A stretch of 64,000 nucleotides of DNA, from NCBI GenBank assembly GCA_027924585.1, contig BSBM01000865.1:2294001-2358000 (forward strand). The letters run 5' to 3'. The notes beneath the pieces were generated by a model. The model worked only from the letters and a program-made list of their open reading frames with translations, did no database searches and had not been told where the DNA came from. A program made the translations under genes and the position numbers. The stretch is from Larix kaempferi. Lineage: Eukaryota; Streptophyta; Pinopsida; Pinales; Pinaceae. Positions 54,196-64,000 of this stretch are shown here, in pieces (the stretch's first letter is position 1; each line of letters begins with the position of its first letter).

Positions 54196-57189
54196 TTTCA
54201 AATGATGATGAAAAATAAGAAACATTGTATAAGTAACTTAAACAGAAGTTTGTAATGCAATTTTCTTTCCAACTACTGACAATAGATTGAGTTCAGAGAG
54301 TAACAACTTCCATGTATTTTGGTAAATGCTACTGATGCTTGCTTAGCTTAAACTTAGATACAATTATGAGAGCAAACTAGGATGTTCATCTTAAAGGATT
54401 TTCACAAAATTTAGTTGACTCTAAAACCCCTTATAACCAGTGTGAATGAAGGGAAAAAACCTCGGGATTATCCAACAAGAGTTTTAATTTTCAAAACAGT
54501 CCGAATAGTGTGTGCGAAAAAACAAAATCCGTATGCATCAAAGGAAAAATTAAGTCCAATAATGTTTGACAGCACAAAACCATTCTAACACTGGACCGTT
54601 TAACTTTGTATTTAATAATTTCTTCCACGGCCGGTGATGTAGGATTAAGTGTGTGGAGGAAAGCGTTGTGTCTTAGTCCAGCTGCGTTCTAATTGTGGGT
54701 TTGATAATATCGATGGAGAAGCAAAACCGACCGAATCTATACTAAGAGTTTTGAGCCGCGGTGAATGATCACCAAAAAACACTGGGTTTTGCACTAAAAA
54801 TGAGAGAAAAGGATTAGTAAGGACTGGAGGAGATGAACCTGGAAGCCCTAAGTCAAGACCGTTAATTGGCACAAGGTCCGTGAATAAAAATGCCCAACCA
54901 GCGATTGAACAGGGTTTAAATACCACACGCAGACAACGAAAAACGCTAAAACCAATGACAAAAGCTGCAAGAAAGTACCAATGAAAAACAATCAAGAAAG
55001 TAGGGCACTGGCCTACCTGTCGGTTTCTGTATGGTCAAGAGAATAAGTTGAAAATGATGTTTTGGCGTTCGGCGATTGGCGAAGGTGAAAATCACTTAAA
55101 ACGACATTCTTTTGTTTGCAATGTCAAACAAAAATGACCCTTTCCCTATATATAACGAAAAATAAAACCTAGCCATTAATGCAGATTGGTGGGATCATTA
55201 AATGCGAAGGTAGTGGGGTTGGTGGGGTCATTTATGACCAAACCCCGTTTCAGCATCAAAAATTATTTTACGCATCGCTTCCTTTAAAAATTCGCCGCTG
55301 AGCATTTCAGAGCGACTTTCTCAATTGTCATGAAGCGCATTGGTGGAGTTCTCCAAACTGTGCCAATGACGGCTTTCGACATCCTTTCATTGGCGCTACT
55401 TTGCAAGTTTTGTACTTCTTTTGTGACCATTTCGGTGAGCTTTTCCTAGTTTATCCAAAAATTCAGAGTTGCTTCTCGAGCTCACCTTTCGGTGCTCACT
55501 TCCTTTTTTCTTCATTGGCGAGTTTTCATGTTTCAGCAGCGATCATTTCAGCGGAACTGTTCGAGTTTCCGTGAAATGGATCGCGACCTTTATAGAATTT
55601 CGCCGAGACTCTTTTCGGTGTGACTAGGGTGTTTCCGCCTAAGTTTTTCGGCGCGACTGAGATGTTATAGCCGAAATGGTAGGCCTGATTCTTTATTTTC
55701 TTCCGATGAGATGTGTGACCCAAATTTTTTAAGTATTATCGGCTCAAATTTAAAGATGCTTCAACTGTTTCGGCTGCACTCCCCGAGTTTCTACAAACGC
55801 GTCGGCTCATCTATACGAGTGTCTCCAAAACAGGGACTTCTCCAAAAGCTTATTTTTCTGCTCCGACCGTATTGGCTCTACAAGATTAGTTGATCCGACT
55901 GTTTCGGCTCAAAAAGTTGAGTATTACTTAGTAAAATTTTGGCCTTCTTTGCGTGGTCCTTAGGAAAAAATCTAAGTTTGAGAGTGGGATTTTTCTAGGA
56001 TGACTTGAAATCTAAAAACTCTTTCAAGATAAAAGGAGGGGCCCCACAATTTTTTTTAAAAAATGGGGATCAGGTTGCAGCAACAACAATTGACGATTCG
56101 CTGGTGACCACAGATCTTTGAATAACCCCTTTTAAGCTCAAAAAAATTACATGTTATTGACCCCATATGTAACATAATGATTTAAAGGCCAGATTCTATA
56201 CAGAGGAATAGTCCCTTTTGTATCATGTTGGTCATTGGGGAAGAAGGGTAACTTTGAACCAGATTTCTTGACCACTCTCCTAAGGCCAAAATGTGGATTT
56301 CATTTTAGCTCCATCTTTCAGATGCCTACTAAATAAGATTCCACAGGATTGTAACAAAATCAAACAGATGTATTCATTTGTTCTTCATTCCCATGCTATC
56401 AGCATTTCTTTAGATGCTTTCTTTGTTGACTGACTTTGTCGTCAAAGTCTTCCTTGACAGCACTTCTTCAATCTTCGGCATTTGACTTGGGTTCTTCCAT
56501 CCATAATGTCATTTTGTGTGAGCAAGATATTTATTTGTTTGTCATGCTCACGGACGGAGAAGAACCTTGTTGAGCTGACCACTAGGGATACTTTCTTGAT
56601 TGGATGTCTTCTTTTTTCACAACCATTTCTTTGATGGATATGAAATTTTCCGTAAATGTGACTCTTTGATATAAGATCTTTTGGATTTTTATTTTCAACA
56701 TGGAAACATTTTAAATGCCATACATCTGTGAGACCTGCTTCCTTTCCGTGGGTCCATCATAGTAGGCTACTTGAGATAGTTATTAATGTGAGAGTGGATG
56801 AAGCCCCAAGATAGTAATTCAAAATTCACTGGTTTTAGTTATTTTACAGGGGTTACCATGACTCAAATATGAACCTGAAGCGGGATTTCCCTTTCTAAAA
56901 ACTGATCAGCAAATGACAATGTGACATAGAGAATTCGTTCTTCATAAGTAGATTGTGACCTTTCAGGGGATGGCCTTGAGATCATTCAGATTCCTATATT
57001 TCCAAACACCAATATGTTGAGCTGGGGTTTAATTAAAACAAATAAAGGAAATCAACTAATAAGCAAACAATACAAAAAAAATGAAGCTGATGAAAAGAAA
57101 ACAAGACAAACTAGACTAACCAGTTCAGATAACAACAGACTAGAAAAATAAAGAAACGCAAAGTTTATTTATGTACATAAGTGTTCCTA
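54196..57189 (-). other. Region between pol of element F and gene G
   Basis: No conserved protein over 3 kb. On the minus strand a TATA-like TTATATATAGGG (55147-55155) lies 0.95 kb upstream of gene G and could be its promoter. A cluster of TTTCGGC/CGCCGA-containing sequence lies at 55260-55900. The part 55950-57189 carries nothing I recognise; the 3' LTR of F should be here if present, but I could not define it. Confidence 0.45.
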
Positions 57190-59128
57190 AACCTATGTGA
57201 AGTACTGTTTCAGAGCAAGGCCATTGACAGGGATATTCTCTTCCTCCCCTTGTAAATATTGTAGTTTGTATGTCGATGAGCCAAGTTTTTCGACAATCTG
57301 ATAGGGGCCAAGCCATAGTTGTTGAAATTTTGTATGCTTCCCCTTTTCTTCATGTGGGTGGTCCCACTTAAGAACTAAGTCTCCTACCTCAAAAATTCTC
57401 TTACCGGACATCCGCTTGTCAAACCATCTCTTCAAAATGTTCTGGTGTTGGTTGAATCTATCTTTGGTCTTTTCCCTCGATTCTTCGAGCTTTTGCGGAG
57501 TGTCAATTAGTGACTGTAAGATTTCACTACTGGAACCTCTAGAAGCTTGGGCTAGTTGTTGGGATGGGAGTAATATGTTTGAATGTAGTATAGCTTCCCT
57601 TCAGTAGATCAAATTATAAGGATAAAATCCCAAGGAATGCTTCGAGGTAACCCTATCTTCCCATAATGCATTAGGGAGAGCTACATGCCAATTTCTCTTA
57701 CTTTCGATCATAGTTTTCTTTAAAATTCGAATGAGGTTTTTATTTGTTGATTCTGCTAATCCATTTCCCTGGGGATAATAATTTCCTGAATGCAATTTGA
57801 TTTCTTTTTCATAAGCAAATGCAGTTAATTTAACAGATGAGAAGTAATTTTCATTATAAAAAACTCAAGAAATTGGAACCCCAAACCTGGTTAGGATGTT
57901 TTCTTGCAGGAATCCGATGACTGCGTCTTCGTTCACTTTGCGCAAAGGAGCGTCTTCTGTCCACCGTGTGAAATAATCAGTGGCTGTGAGGATATACCGG
58001 TGTTGCAGCGAATGGTTGGATTAATTTCTCCAATAACGTCTATGCCCCACTACTCGAATGGTTTAGAGATAGTAACTGGCTACAATGGCCTTGTTGCTTT
58101 CGACAATATACCGTCACTTCTTTATCATACATCACATTTTCCTGTGTAAGCATGTGCATCCTTGAAAAGAGTGGGCCAGTAGTACCCAGCTTTGAGTATA
58201 TTGTGAACAGTTGTATCTCCATAAAAATGTCCCCCTGTAGGACTGTCGTGTAATTCTTTGACTACCTTGTCCACATCTTCCTTCTCGAGACATCTAAGAA
58301 AAACTCCCTCGTAATTTTTTCTGAAAAGTACCCCGTCAATTATCTGATAAGATGTTGACTTCAATCGAAGTGCCCTTCTATGCTTAGAGTTCCAATGTTC
58401 TGGTAAATATCCTTGTTGTAAATAGTGCACCAAATCCCTATACAAAGATTCTAGAGTAGTGAAGATAGGACATACTTTAGTTAGATTCAATTCAACTTCA
58501 TTTCCCCACTCATGATCTTCGTTAGCTGGATTTTCAATGAGAAACTTACACAAGCCTTGACCTTTAATGATGGTGGCTGGTTTGAATTATAGATCATATT
58601 CTTGTAGTGCAATTACCCAATTTCCTCTTTGTTCTCCCAACTCCTTTTGTACAAACAACGATGTGACAGCCGGATGAGGTACAACGACCTTCTTTCTATT
58701 TTTCAGAATGTAGGGTCTGAACTGCTTTACCGCTTTGAACACTGCATATGCTTATTTATCCACAACTGGGTAATTCAATTCAGCCCCGTGTAATCCAATG
58801 CTCATGAAAGATATTGGATATTCATCTCCTGATTCCCCTTTCTGAGTGAGCACTGTTGCGAGAGAATTGTCTGAAGCAAAGGTGTAAATGATAAAATCTT
58901 TTTCAAAGTCTGGACTTCTCAAATAAGGTGCGTGAGCTATGGCATTCTTTATGTCTTTAAATGCAATCTTCTCGATTTCGGTCCATTTGAACTGCACACT
59001 TTGCTTTACCATTTGCTACAAAGGTTTCACAATTTGCACGAAATCGGGCACAAACCTTCGAAAAAAATTAATCGTCCCCATAAATGATTGCATAGCTTTT
59101 TTATTGTGGGGCATGGGAATTTGAGTTA
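57190..59128 (-). pseudogene. Element F: Ty3/gypsy RT end, RNase H and integrase
   Basis: Reading minus from the E insertion: the RT thumb/connection (MGTINFFRRFVPDF near 59060), then RNase H (FKWTEIEKIAFKDIKNAIAH, YTFASDNSLATVLTQKGE) at 58752-59012. Integrase follows with its zinc-binding HHCC module (SPTGGHFYGDTTVHNILKAG, YTGKC) at about 58135-58260. A broken catalytic core comes next (YYPQGNGLAESTNKNLIRIL near 57760, where the Glu of the DDE triad is expected). The C-terminus is GDLVLKWDHPHEEKGKH and ends near 57193. Stops and shifts throughout. The first parts of F (gag, protease, most of RT) should lie to the right, beyond the copia insertion and outside the window. Confidence 0.85.
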
Positions 59129-59586
59129 TGTTCAGGTACACAGGGTACTCCCAAAAGACCGAACACCTAGAGCAACCACTTCACACAAACAGATCACAGA
59201 TCGATACACCAATGTTTTGACGTGGTTTAAACCCTCGTGAGGGAAACACTCCACGGCCCCGGCCAAATAGCTTCTACGAGACAATTTATTATGCAAAGAA
59301 AGAAAGTTACAAATGAGCTTCTCATAATCGATCAACTAAACAATGACCCTCCATGCTCTTTAAATAGAGATCATGGACCAATCAGGTGTTAAGCCACGGA
59401 TCAAGGTTAGGTATGATCTAAGAGAAGTTGAGCTGTTGGATCACTCTATGTCGGGAACATATCGTGACCATCGGATTAAGTATTTACAAATGCATACTAA
59501 TGCATACTAAAGAAACACACTTTCCCTAACGGATATATTACACAAGTTGATCTTAACTAACTCCTAAGTGTCTAAATATCCTAACA
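59129..59586 (-). repeat. 3' LTR of element E (458 bp)
   Basis: Plus strand TGTTCAGGTACAC...ATCCTAACA. On the element strand it starts TGTTAGGATATT after a purine tract. The partner LTR is not in the window, so the ends rest on TG/CA, the tract and the host junction. Confidence 0.8.
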
Positions 59587-59597
59587 TCCCCCCTTAA
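59587..59597 (-). promoter_or_regulatory. Polypurine tract of element E
   Basis: Minus strand TTAAGGGGGGA adjacent to the LTR. A second, near-identical tract (TTAAGGGGGGAT) lies about 85 bp upstream at 59671-59682. Confidence 0.75.
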
Positions 59598-59659
59598 GAA
59601 CAACTTGGGATAGGATTGAAGGATTTACAAAAGTGACACTATTAGGAGAAGGAAGGAGG

Positions 59660-60515
59660 AATTAGAGCCTATCCCCCCTTAATGATAAGTTCCTGAACTC
59701 CTAACATAGATCGAAGTTTAGAAAACTTCGCTTCTGTAAGAGACTTAGTGAAGATTTCTGCAACTTGATCATCTGCAGGGCAAAAGAGCACTTCAAGAAC
59801 ACGATCATGAACAAGATTTCTGATGAAGTGCATATGTAGCTCAATGTGTTTGCTGCGTTGATGTAGAACTGGATCTTTGGCAAGCTTGATGGCACTTTGA
59901 TTGTCGCACCAAAGTTGAGTAGGAAGCTGTTGCTCAAATCCGAACTCTGAAAGGATCTGTCGAAGCCATAAAGCTTCCTAACTGGCATTAACTGCGGCTC
60001 AATATTCTGCTTCTACTGAAGAAAGAGCAAGAGCTTGTTGTTTCTTACAAGCCCAAGTGATAGGTCCAAATCCCAGACTGAAAACATAACCTGCAGTAGA
60101 CTTTCGATCATCAAGATCGTCGGCCCAATCTGAATCAGTGAAACCAACCAACAAAGGTTCCCCCCTATACTGTAATGAATCCCAAACTGAACTATACCTC
60201 GAATATATCGAAGTATTATTTTAGCTGCTTTCCAGTGACTTTCATGAGGTGTCTGCATATAACGGGCAACACGGCCAACGGCAAAGGAAAGGTCAGGACG
60301 AGAATGAGTCAAGTATAAGAGACTACCAACAAGCTGACGATACAAGGTGGCATCAACTTCAGGTGAAGTACAAGTGGCAGAAAGTTTGACTCCATACTGG
60401 AAGGGAGAAGGGGTTGGTGTACAATCTTCCATGTGAAAGCGACGAAGAATGTCACAAGCATACTTAGACTGAGAAAGAAAGATTCCTTCTTTTGTTTACA
60501 GGACTTGGAGACCAA
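59660..60515 (-). pseudogene. Element E RNase H and end of RT
   Basis: Minus-strand blocks: LYRQLVGSLLYLTHSRPDLS with VARYMQTPHESHWKAAKIIL (60360-60190), then the copia RNase H over shifted frames. The catalytic-site region, with a stop in place of a codon near 59978, is followed by QLWCDNQSAIKLAKDP and the tail near 59700. The product would degrade RNA in RNA-DNA hybrids. At least three frameshifts or stops. Confidence 0.85.
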
Positions 60516-61512
60516 GAAAATAATGCAAATGTCCTAAGTCTGACATGTCAAAATTTTGTTTAAGACTGGATTTCACATGGGTTATAAGCTTAGGGTTACT
60601 ACTAGTAAGAATAAGGTCATCAACATATAGAACAAGTATGATGAGATGGTTTCCTACTTTCTTGGTATAGACATTGGGGTCTGAATGGCATCTAGAAAAA
60701 CCAGTGTCAAGGAGAAAGCTATCCATTTTGGCATACCAAGCTCTAGGAGCTTGCTTAAGGCCATATAAGGATTTATTAAGGCGGCAGACAAGGCTAGAGT
60801 TATTCTGAACATATCCAGGAGGTTGTTCCATGTAAATTTCCTCCTGTAAATCACCATGTAAGAAGGAAGACTTGACATCCATTTGATGGACTTCCCAGTT
60901 GTGTAAGGCTACGAGGGAAAGAACAAGGCGGATGGAGTTCATTTTTGCGACAGGAGCAAAGGTTTCATTGTAGTCAATCCCTTCAACTTTGGAAAAACCT
61001 TTGGCAACTAACCTTGCATTAAGTCTTTCAACACTTCCATCTGATGCATACTTAGTTCTGTAGACCCATTTACATCTGACAAGTTTTCTTCCTTTTGGAA
61101 GAGGTACAAGATCCCAAGTATCGTTCGCCATTAAGGAACGATATTCTTCATCCATAGCTGCATCCCAATCTGGATTCCCTGAAGCTTCTGCAAAAGTTTC
61201 TGGATCATGATTCTCGGAAACCTGAGCCAAAAGAGAAGAGGCTCGCTGAAACTAAGAACGTGTTCGACGTTGATCTCTAGGATCACCGGCAAGATCACCA
61301 GCTGCTTCACATGTTGAATGGACCCATCGAGGAAGCACTTGTGCTGGTGCAACTGGAGGAACATGAGCAGGCGGAGGTGTATTTTCATCCTCACTATCAT
61401 CATCAAAAACTAGAGTTGGAAACCTATCAAGGAAGTTGGAAGAAGAAGAAGAAGGCATAATCACCGAATCAGGCTCGCAGGCCAAAGATGGCACAAACGC
61501 CGAGTTAGGTTC
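60496..61512 (-). pseudogene. Element E reverse transcriptase
   Basis: The 244-codon frame 60496-61230 is intact and shows the copia RT signatures NPDWDAAMDEEYRSL, DTWDLVPLPKGRK, KWVYRTKY, LNARLVAKGF, FAPVAKMNSIR, HQMDVKSSFLHG, SLYGLKQAPRAWYAKMD and the active site YVDDL (about 60618-60632). Upstream (61252-61494) is the acidic/Pro-rich linker between integrase and RT (SSSSSNFLDRF, DDDSEDENTPPP), with a stop near 61250. This is the best-preserved enzyme domain in the window. Confidence 0.92.
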
Positions 61513-63257
61513 TCAGGACAAGAGATTTTCATCAAATTTAACATCTCTTCTAATGATTACATCATGAGAATGTGGTTGAAGAAGTATATAACCTTTTACA
61601 TCTTCAGAATATCCAACAAATATGCACTTTTCACTTTTAGGCTGCAATGCTTTCCGTTTTTCATCCGGAATGTGAGCCCATGCTTCACTACCAAACACAC
61701 GGAAGTGACTTACATCAGGTTTAGTTTTACTCCATGCTTCTTCCGGTGTGATACCTTGTAATGCTTTAGTGGGGGTGTGATTAACTATATAATTTGCACA
61801 ATTAATGGCTTCAGCCCAAAATTGAAGACTTAGTCCTTTAGATTGTATCATACAATTAGCCATTTCTTTTAAAGTGCGGTTCTTCCGCTCAGCTACACCA
61901 TTTTGTTGTGGTGTATATGGAACAATGTGTTGTTGTTGGATGCCTTGTTCAATGCATAAAGTAGTGAACTTTTTGTTAACATATTCTCCTCCATTGTTAG
62001 ATCTTAACTTAATAATTTGATGACCAGATTTTTTTCAACAAGGGCCTTGTAGGCCAAGAACATGTTAAATACTTCGCTCTTAAGTTTTAGGAAATAAACC
62101 CAAGTGCGTATGGTGTAATCATCAATGAAAGTTAAGAAATATTTGAAACCAGAAAAGGAAGCAGATGGAAGAGGACCACACAAGTCACTATGCACAAGCT
62201 CCAAGGGAACCGAGGCGTGCCAAGAGGCACGTTTGTCAAAACTGTCCCGATGATGTTTTCCGAGTACACAACCGGAACAAACACCATCCCTGCAAGATAC
62301 CATCGGAAGACCTGTCACCATATTGTCTTTACATAGTTGTTGCAATGAGCGATAATTTAAGTGACCAAATCGCTCATGCCAAAGTTTGCTCAACTTATCA
62401 CTATGAGCAACAAAAACTAAAGGAAAAGGTGATGACCCAAAGTTGTTAAACTTGTACAACCTGGTAACATCATCAACAATTCCGGTAGCTAGGACCTGTT
62501 GAGGATCTTTAAAATCCTTGATTACAACTTGGTGAGGTGTAAAAGTCACAGTTTTACCTTCACCAGAATGAGTGATATGATAGACTGATAACAAATTGCA
62601 AGAAATTCTTGGAACACATAGTACATCACTGAAATGACCATTATCTACTGGAACTGTTCCAGCTCCTACAACACTTAGAGATCTATCATTACCAACAAAT
62701 ATTTGTTTGGTGTTACATTCATGCATAGTAGAAAAGATGGCTTGATCCTTAGCCATATGATAAGATGCTCCAGAATCAATGAGGCATTCATTTGAAGTAG
62801 AAGAAGAAGATGAATTATAAGAATAACTAGAATCACAAAGTGCATGTCCATGAGAGGTAGATTCTGAAGGCGAATCTAGGCTGATGTGGTGCTTCTTCAT
62901 TGCTGCTTCCAAGGCTGCCATCTTCTTGAAACACTTAGATTCATCATGATTATCTTTCCTGCAATAGTTGCAATGACGCTCAGTCTTCTTTCCTTTTGGC
63001 TTGGATCCTTTGTCATTTTTTAAAGAAGGAGATGACTGAGAGGGTTTGGGACCCTTGTTTGACTTATTATTGCAAAAATTTTGTTTCTTGGGAAGCTTGG
63101 ACTTTTCTTTCTGTTGGGACAATAAGGCTTTCCCAGATGTATCTATATTGTTGATTATTCTAAGATGGATGAGCTTATCTTGCTCTCTAATCAAAGAATC
63201 ACAAAAGGATTCAAGACTAGGCTCTTGATAGCTAGCTGCATTCAAGGATTCTTTCAT
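61513..63257 (-). pseudogene. Element E zinc knuckle, protease and integrase
   Basis: The 417-codon frame 62004-63257 holds a basic region, a CCHC knuckle (CNYCRKDNHDESKC, about 62935-62976) and the retropepsin site CLIDSGASYHMA (about 62755-62790). It also holds the GAG-pre-integrase zinc module (LWHERFGHLNYRSL ... CSGCVLGKHH) and the first integrase Asp (HSDLCGPL). After a frameshift near 62030 integrase continues: NNGGEYVNKKF, PYTPQQNGVAERKNRTLKEM with the DDE Glu, and the conserved copia C-terminus (FRVFGSEAWAHIPDEKR, FVGYSEDVKGY) to 61513. Confidence 0.92.
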
Positions 63258-63745
63258 GGAGTAAAATGTAGATACAAAAACAGAATATGCAGGTCCAAGT
63301 TTGGAAAGAATGTGATAAATGCATTGTTTGTCTTCCCTCTTAATCTTACATTCTGCACATAGGAGTTTAAGAGTTTTGTACTTAGATAAATAATCTTGAA
63401 TGCATGAAAATCACTTGGATTTAAAGAAATCAACTCATTTTCGAGTTGATAACCTCGAATTTCATTGTGTTTACCAAACACAAATTCCAACTTATCCCAA
63501 GCAGCATCAGGTTCATCAATTCCAGATATGTGGAATCGCAAATCAGTAGAGATTGACATCCCAATCAATCCACGAGCTTCGTCACATCTATTTGCCCATT
63601 TTATTTTCTTATCATCATTAGTGGGTTCGGTTTCTTTCCCTGAGGTAATTATGAAAAGTCCCCTACTTCGTAAAACATCCTCCATACGAGATTTTCATGA
63701 GAAATAGTTGGAACTGTTAAGTAGAATATCACAAGGGGCAGCCAT
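63254..63745 (-). pseudogene. Element E gag
   Basis: Starts MAAPCDILLNSSNYFS at an ATG at 63745. An in-frame TGA follows where copia gags have Trp (NYFSWK pattern). The 143-codon frame then gives MEDVLRSRGLF, GLIGMSISTDLRFHI, AWDKLEFVFGKHNEIRGYQL and LENELISLNPSDF, typical of copia gag (UBN2/DUF4219 type). A frameshift near 63390 separates it from the downstream frame. Forms the RNA-packaging particle. Confidence 0.88.
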
Positions 63746-64000
63746 ATTTGTAAATTAATAGATGTAAAAGTAGAAACCAATAGTCTGGATGCAAAGAACT
63801 CGAAAACATATGTGGTTTAAAAAAAAATGGCACTAAAAACTGATTCTATATGATGAAGTTATGCTTGAACAAAGAAACTGTTGAAGATGTCCCCAATAGT
63901 GACGTGGCACATAGAGAATGACCATCTAAAAAAAAGGACCCCCCTCTGTTGGCTTGGTTTTGCAACCAAGATTAGTGCTACGGGCACCTGCTAACTAGTA
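63746..64000 (-). other. Leader of element E
   Basis: Non-coding DNA upstream of gag. Neither the start of a second copy of the 59129-59586 LTR nor a primer site is visible before the window ends. Confidence 0.6.

Larger units (their letters stand above)
59129..64000 (-). mobile_element. Element E: Ty1/copia retrotransposon, 5' LTR beyond window
   Basis: On the minus strand the order is gag, CCHC, protease, integrase, RT, RNase H, polypurine tract and 3' LTR, the copia order with integrase before RT. The 3' LTR (59129-59586) abuts the RT/RNase H coding of element F, so E inserted into F. The expected target copy at the right, AGTTA (59124-59128 on the left), is outside the window. Frameshifts and stops disable the polyprotein. 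Confidence 0.9.

Noticed and set aside
46130-55160. Gene G as internal gene of an LTR element bounded by TATA-bearing LTRs near 46190 and 55150
   Set aside because: The sequences around the two TATA-like motifs do not resemble each other, and no primer site or duplicated ends were found.
53590-59128. Gene G as an env-position third ORF of gypsy element F
   Set aside because: Same strand and order, but 3 kb of unrelated DNA separates them; ORF H of similar design stands alone behind its own primer-site-like sequence.
1-64000. CRISPR array, tRNA, rRNA, bacterial operon
   Set aside because: No regularly spaced repeats with unique spacers, no cloverleaf or rRNA sequence recognised; content is eukaryotic plant retroelements.

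Overview
This 64-kb window looks like intergenic DNA from a very large, retrotransposon-rich plant nuclear genome. It is filled with nested and decayed LTR retrotransposons of both superfamilies (Ty3/gypsy and Ty1/copia) plus degenerate open frames of unnamed plant repeat-associated protein families. I found no intact ordinary host gene, no rRNA or tRNA gene, and no CRISPR. Hand-counted LTR-LTR divergence of about 3.5-5 %, heavy nonsense and frameshift decay, and only one solo LTR beside several complete elements suggest slow removal of DNA, as in gymnosperms or ferns. From memory of protein families a conifer such as yew is my best guess, but the sequence alone does not prove it.

Layout. (1) 1-7471, minus: the 5' part of a Tat-like Ty3/gypsy element ('A') with gag, protease and an RT stub but no RT, RNase H or integrase in view. 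It is inserted into the RT gene of a Ty1/copia element ('J', plus, 7472-9241). (2) 9242-11328: leader-like DNA with a tRNA-Met-type primer-binding remnant, then the start of a long unnamed ORF ('H'). (3) 11329-31199, plus: a Ty3/gypsy element ('B') with a perfect 5-bp target duplication splits H. B has lost its RT and integrase cores. Into B's protease/RT boundary a 15.4-kb Tat-like element ('C', 14137-29500) has inserted. C carries gag-pro-RT-RNaseH-INT, an intact second RNase H downstream of integrase, and an antisense ORF with a possible antisense promoter. (4) 31205-34400: the rest of H. (5) 35975-39230, minus: a second copy of the H family ('I'). (6) 39-44.4 kb: AT-rich DNA with small decayed coding pieces. 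(7) 44449-45451, plus: an ORF fragment ('L') split by a solo LTR ('K') of the J family. (8) 46320-54195, minus: a large protein gene ('G') of similar architecture to H and I, split by a 4.8-kb non-autonomous LTR element ('D', 48809-53589) that encodes a G-patch domain and three CCHC zinc knuckles. (9) 57190-59128, minus: pol remnant of another Ty3/gypsy element ('F'), interrupted by a Ty1/copia element ('E', minus, 59129 to the window edge).

Insertion order can be read directly: C is younger than B, which is younger than H; A is younger than J; K is younger than L; D is younger than G; E is younger than F. The most interesting items are the G-patch/zinc-knuckle element D, the unnamed G/H/I protein family, the extra RNase H and antisense unit of C, and the protease-flanking zinc knuckles of A. 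All coordinates and divergence counts are hand-derived.
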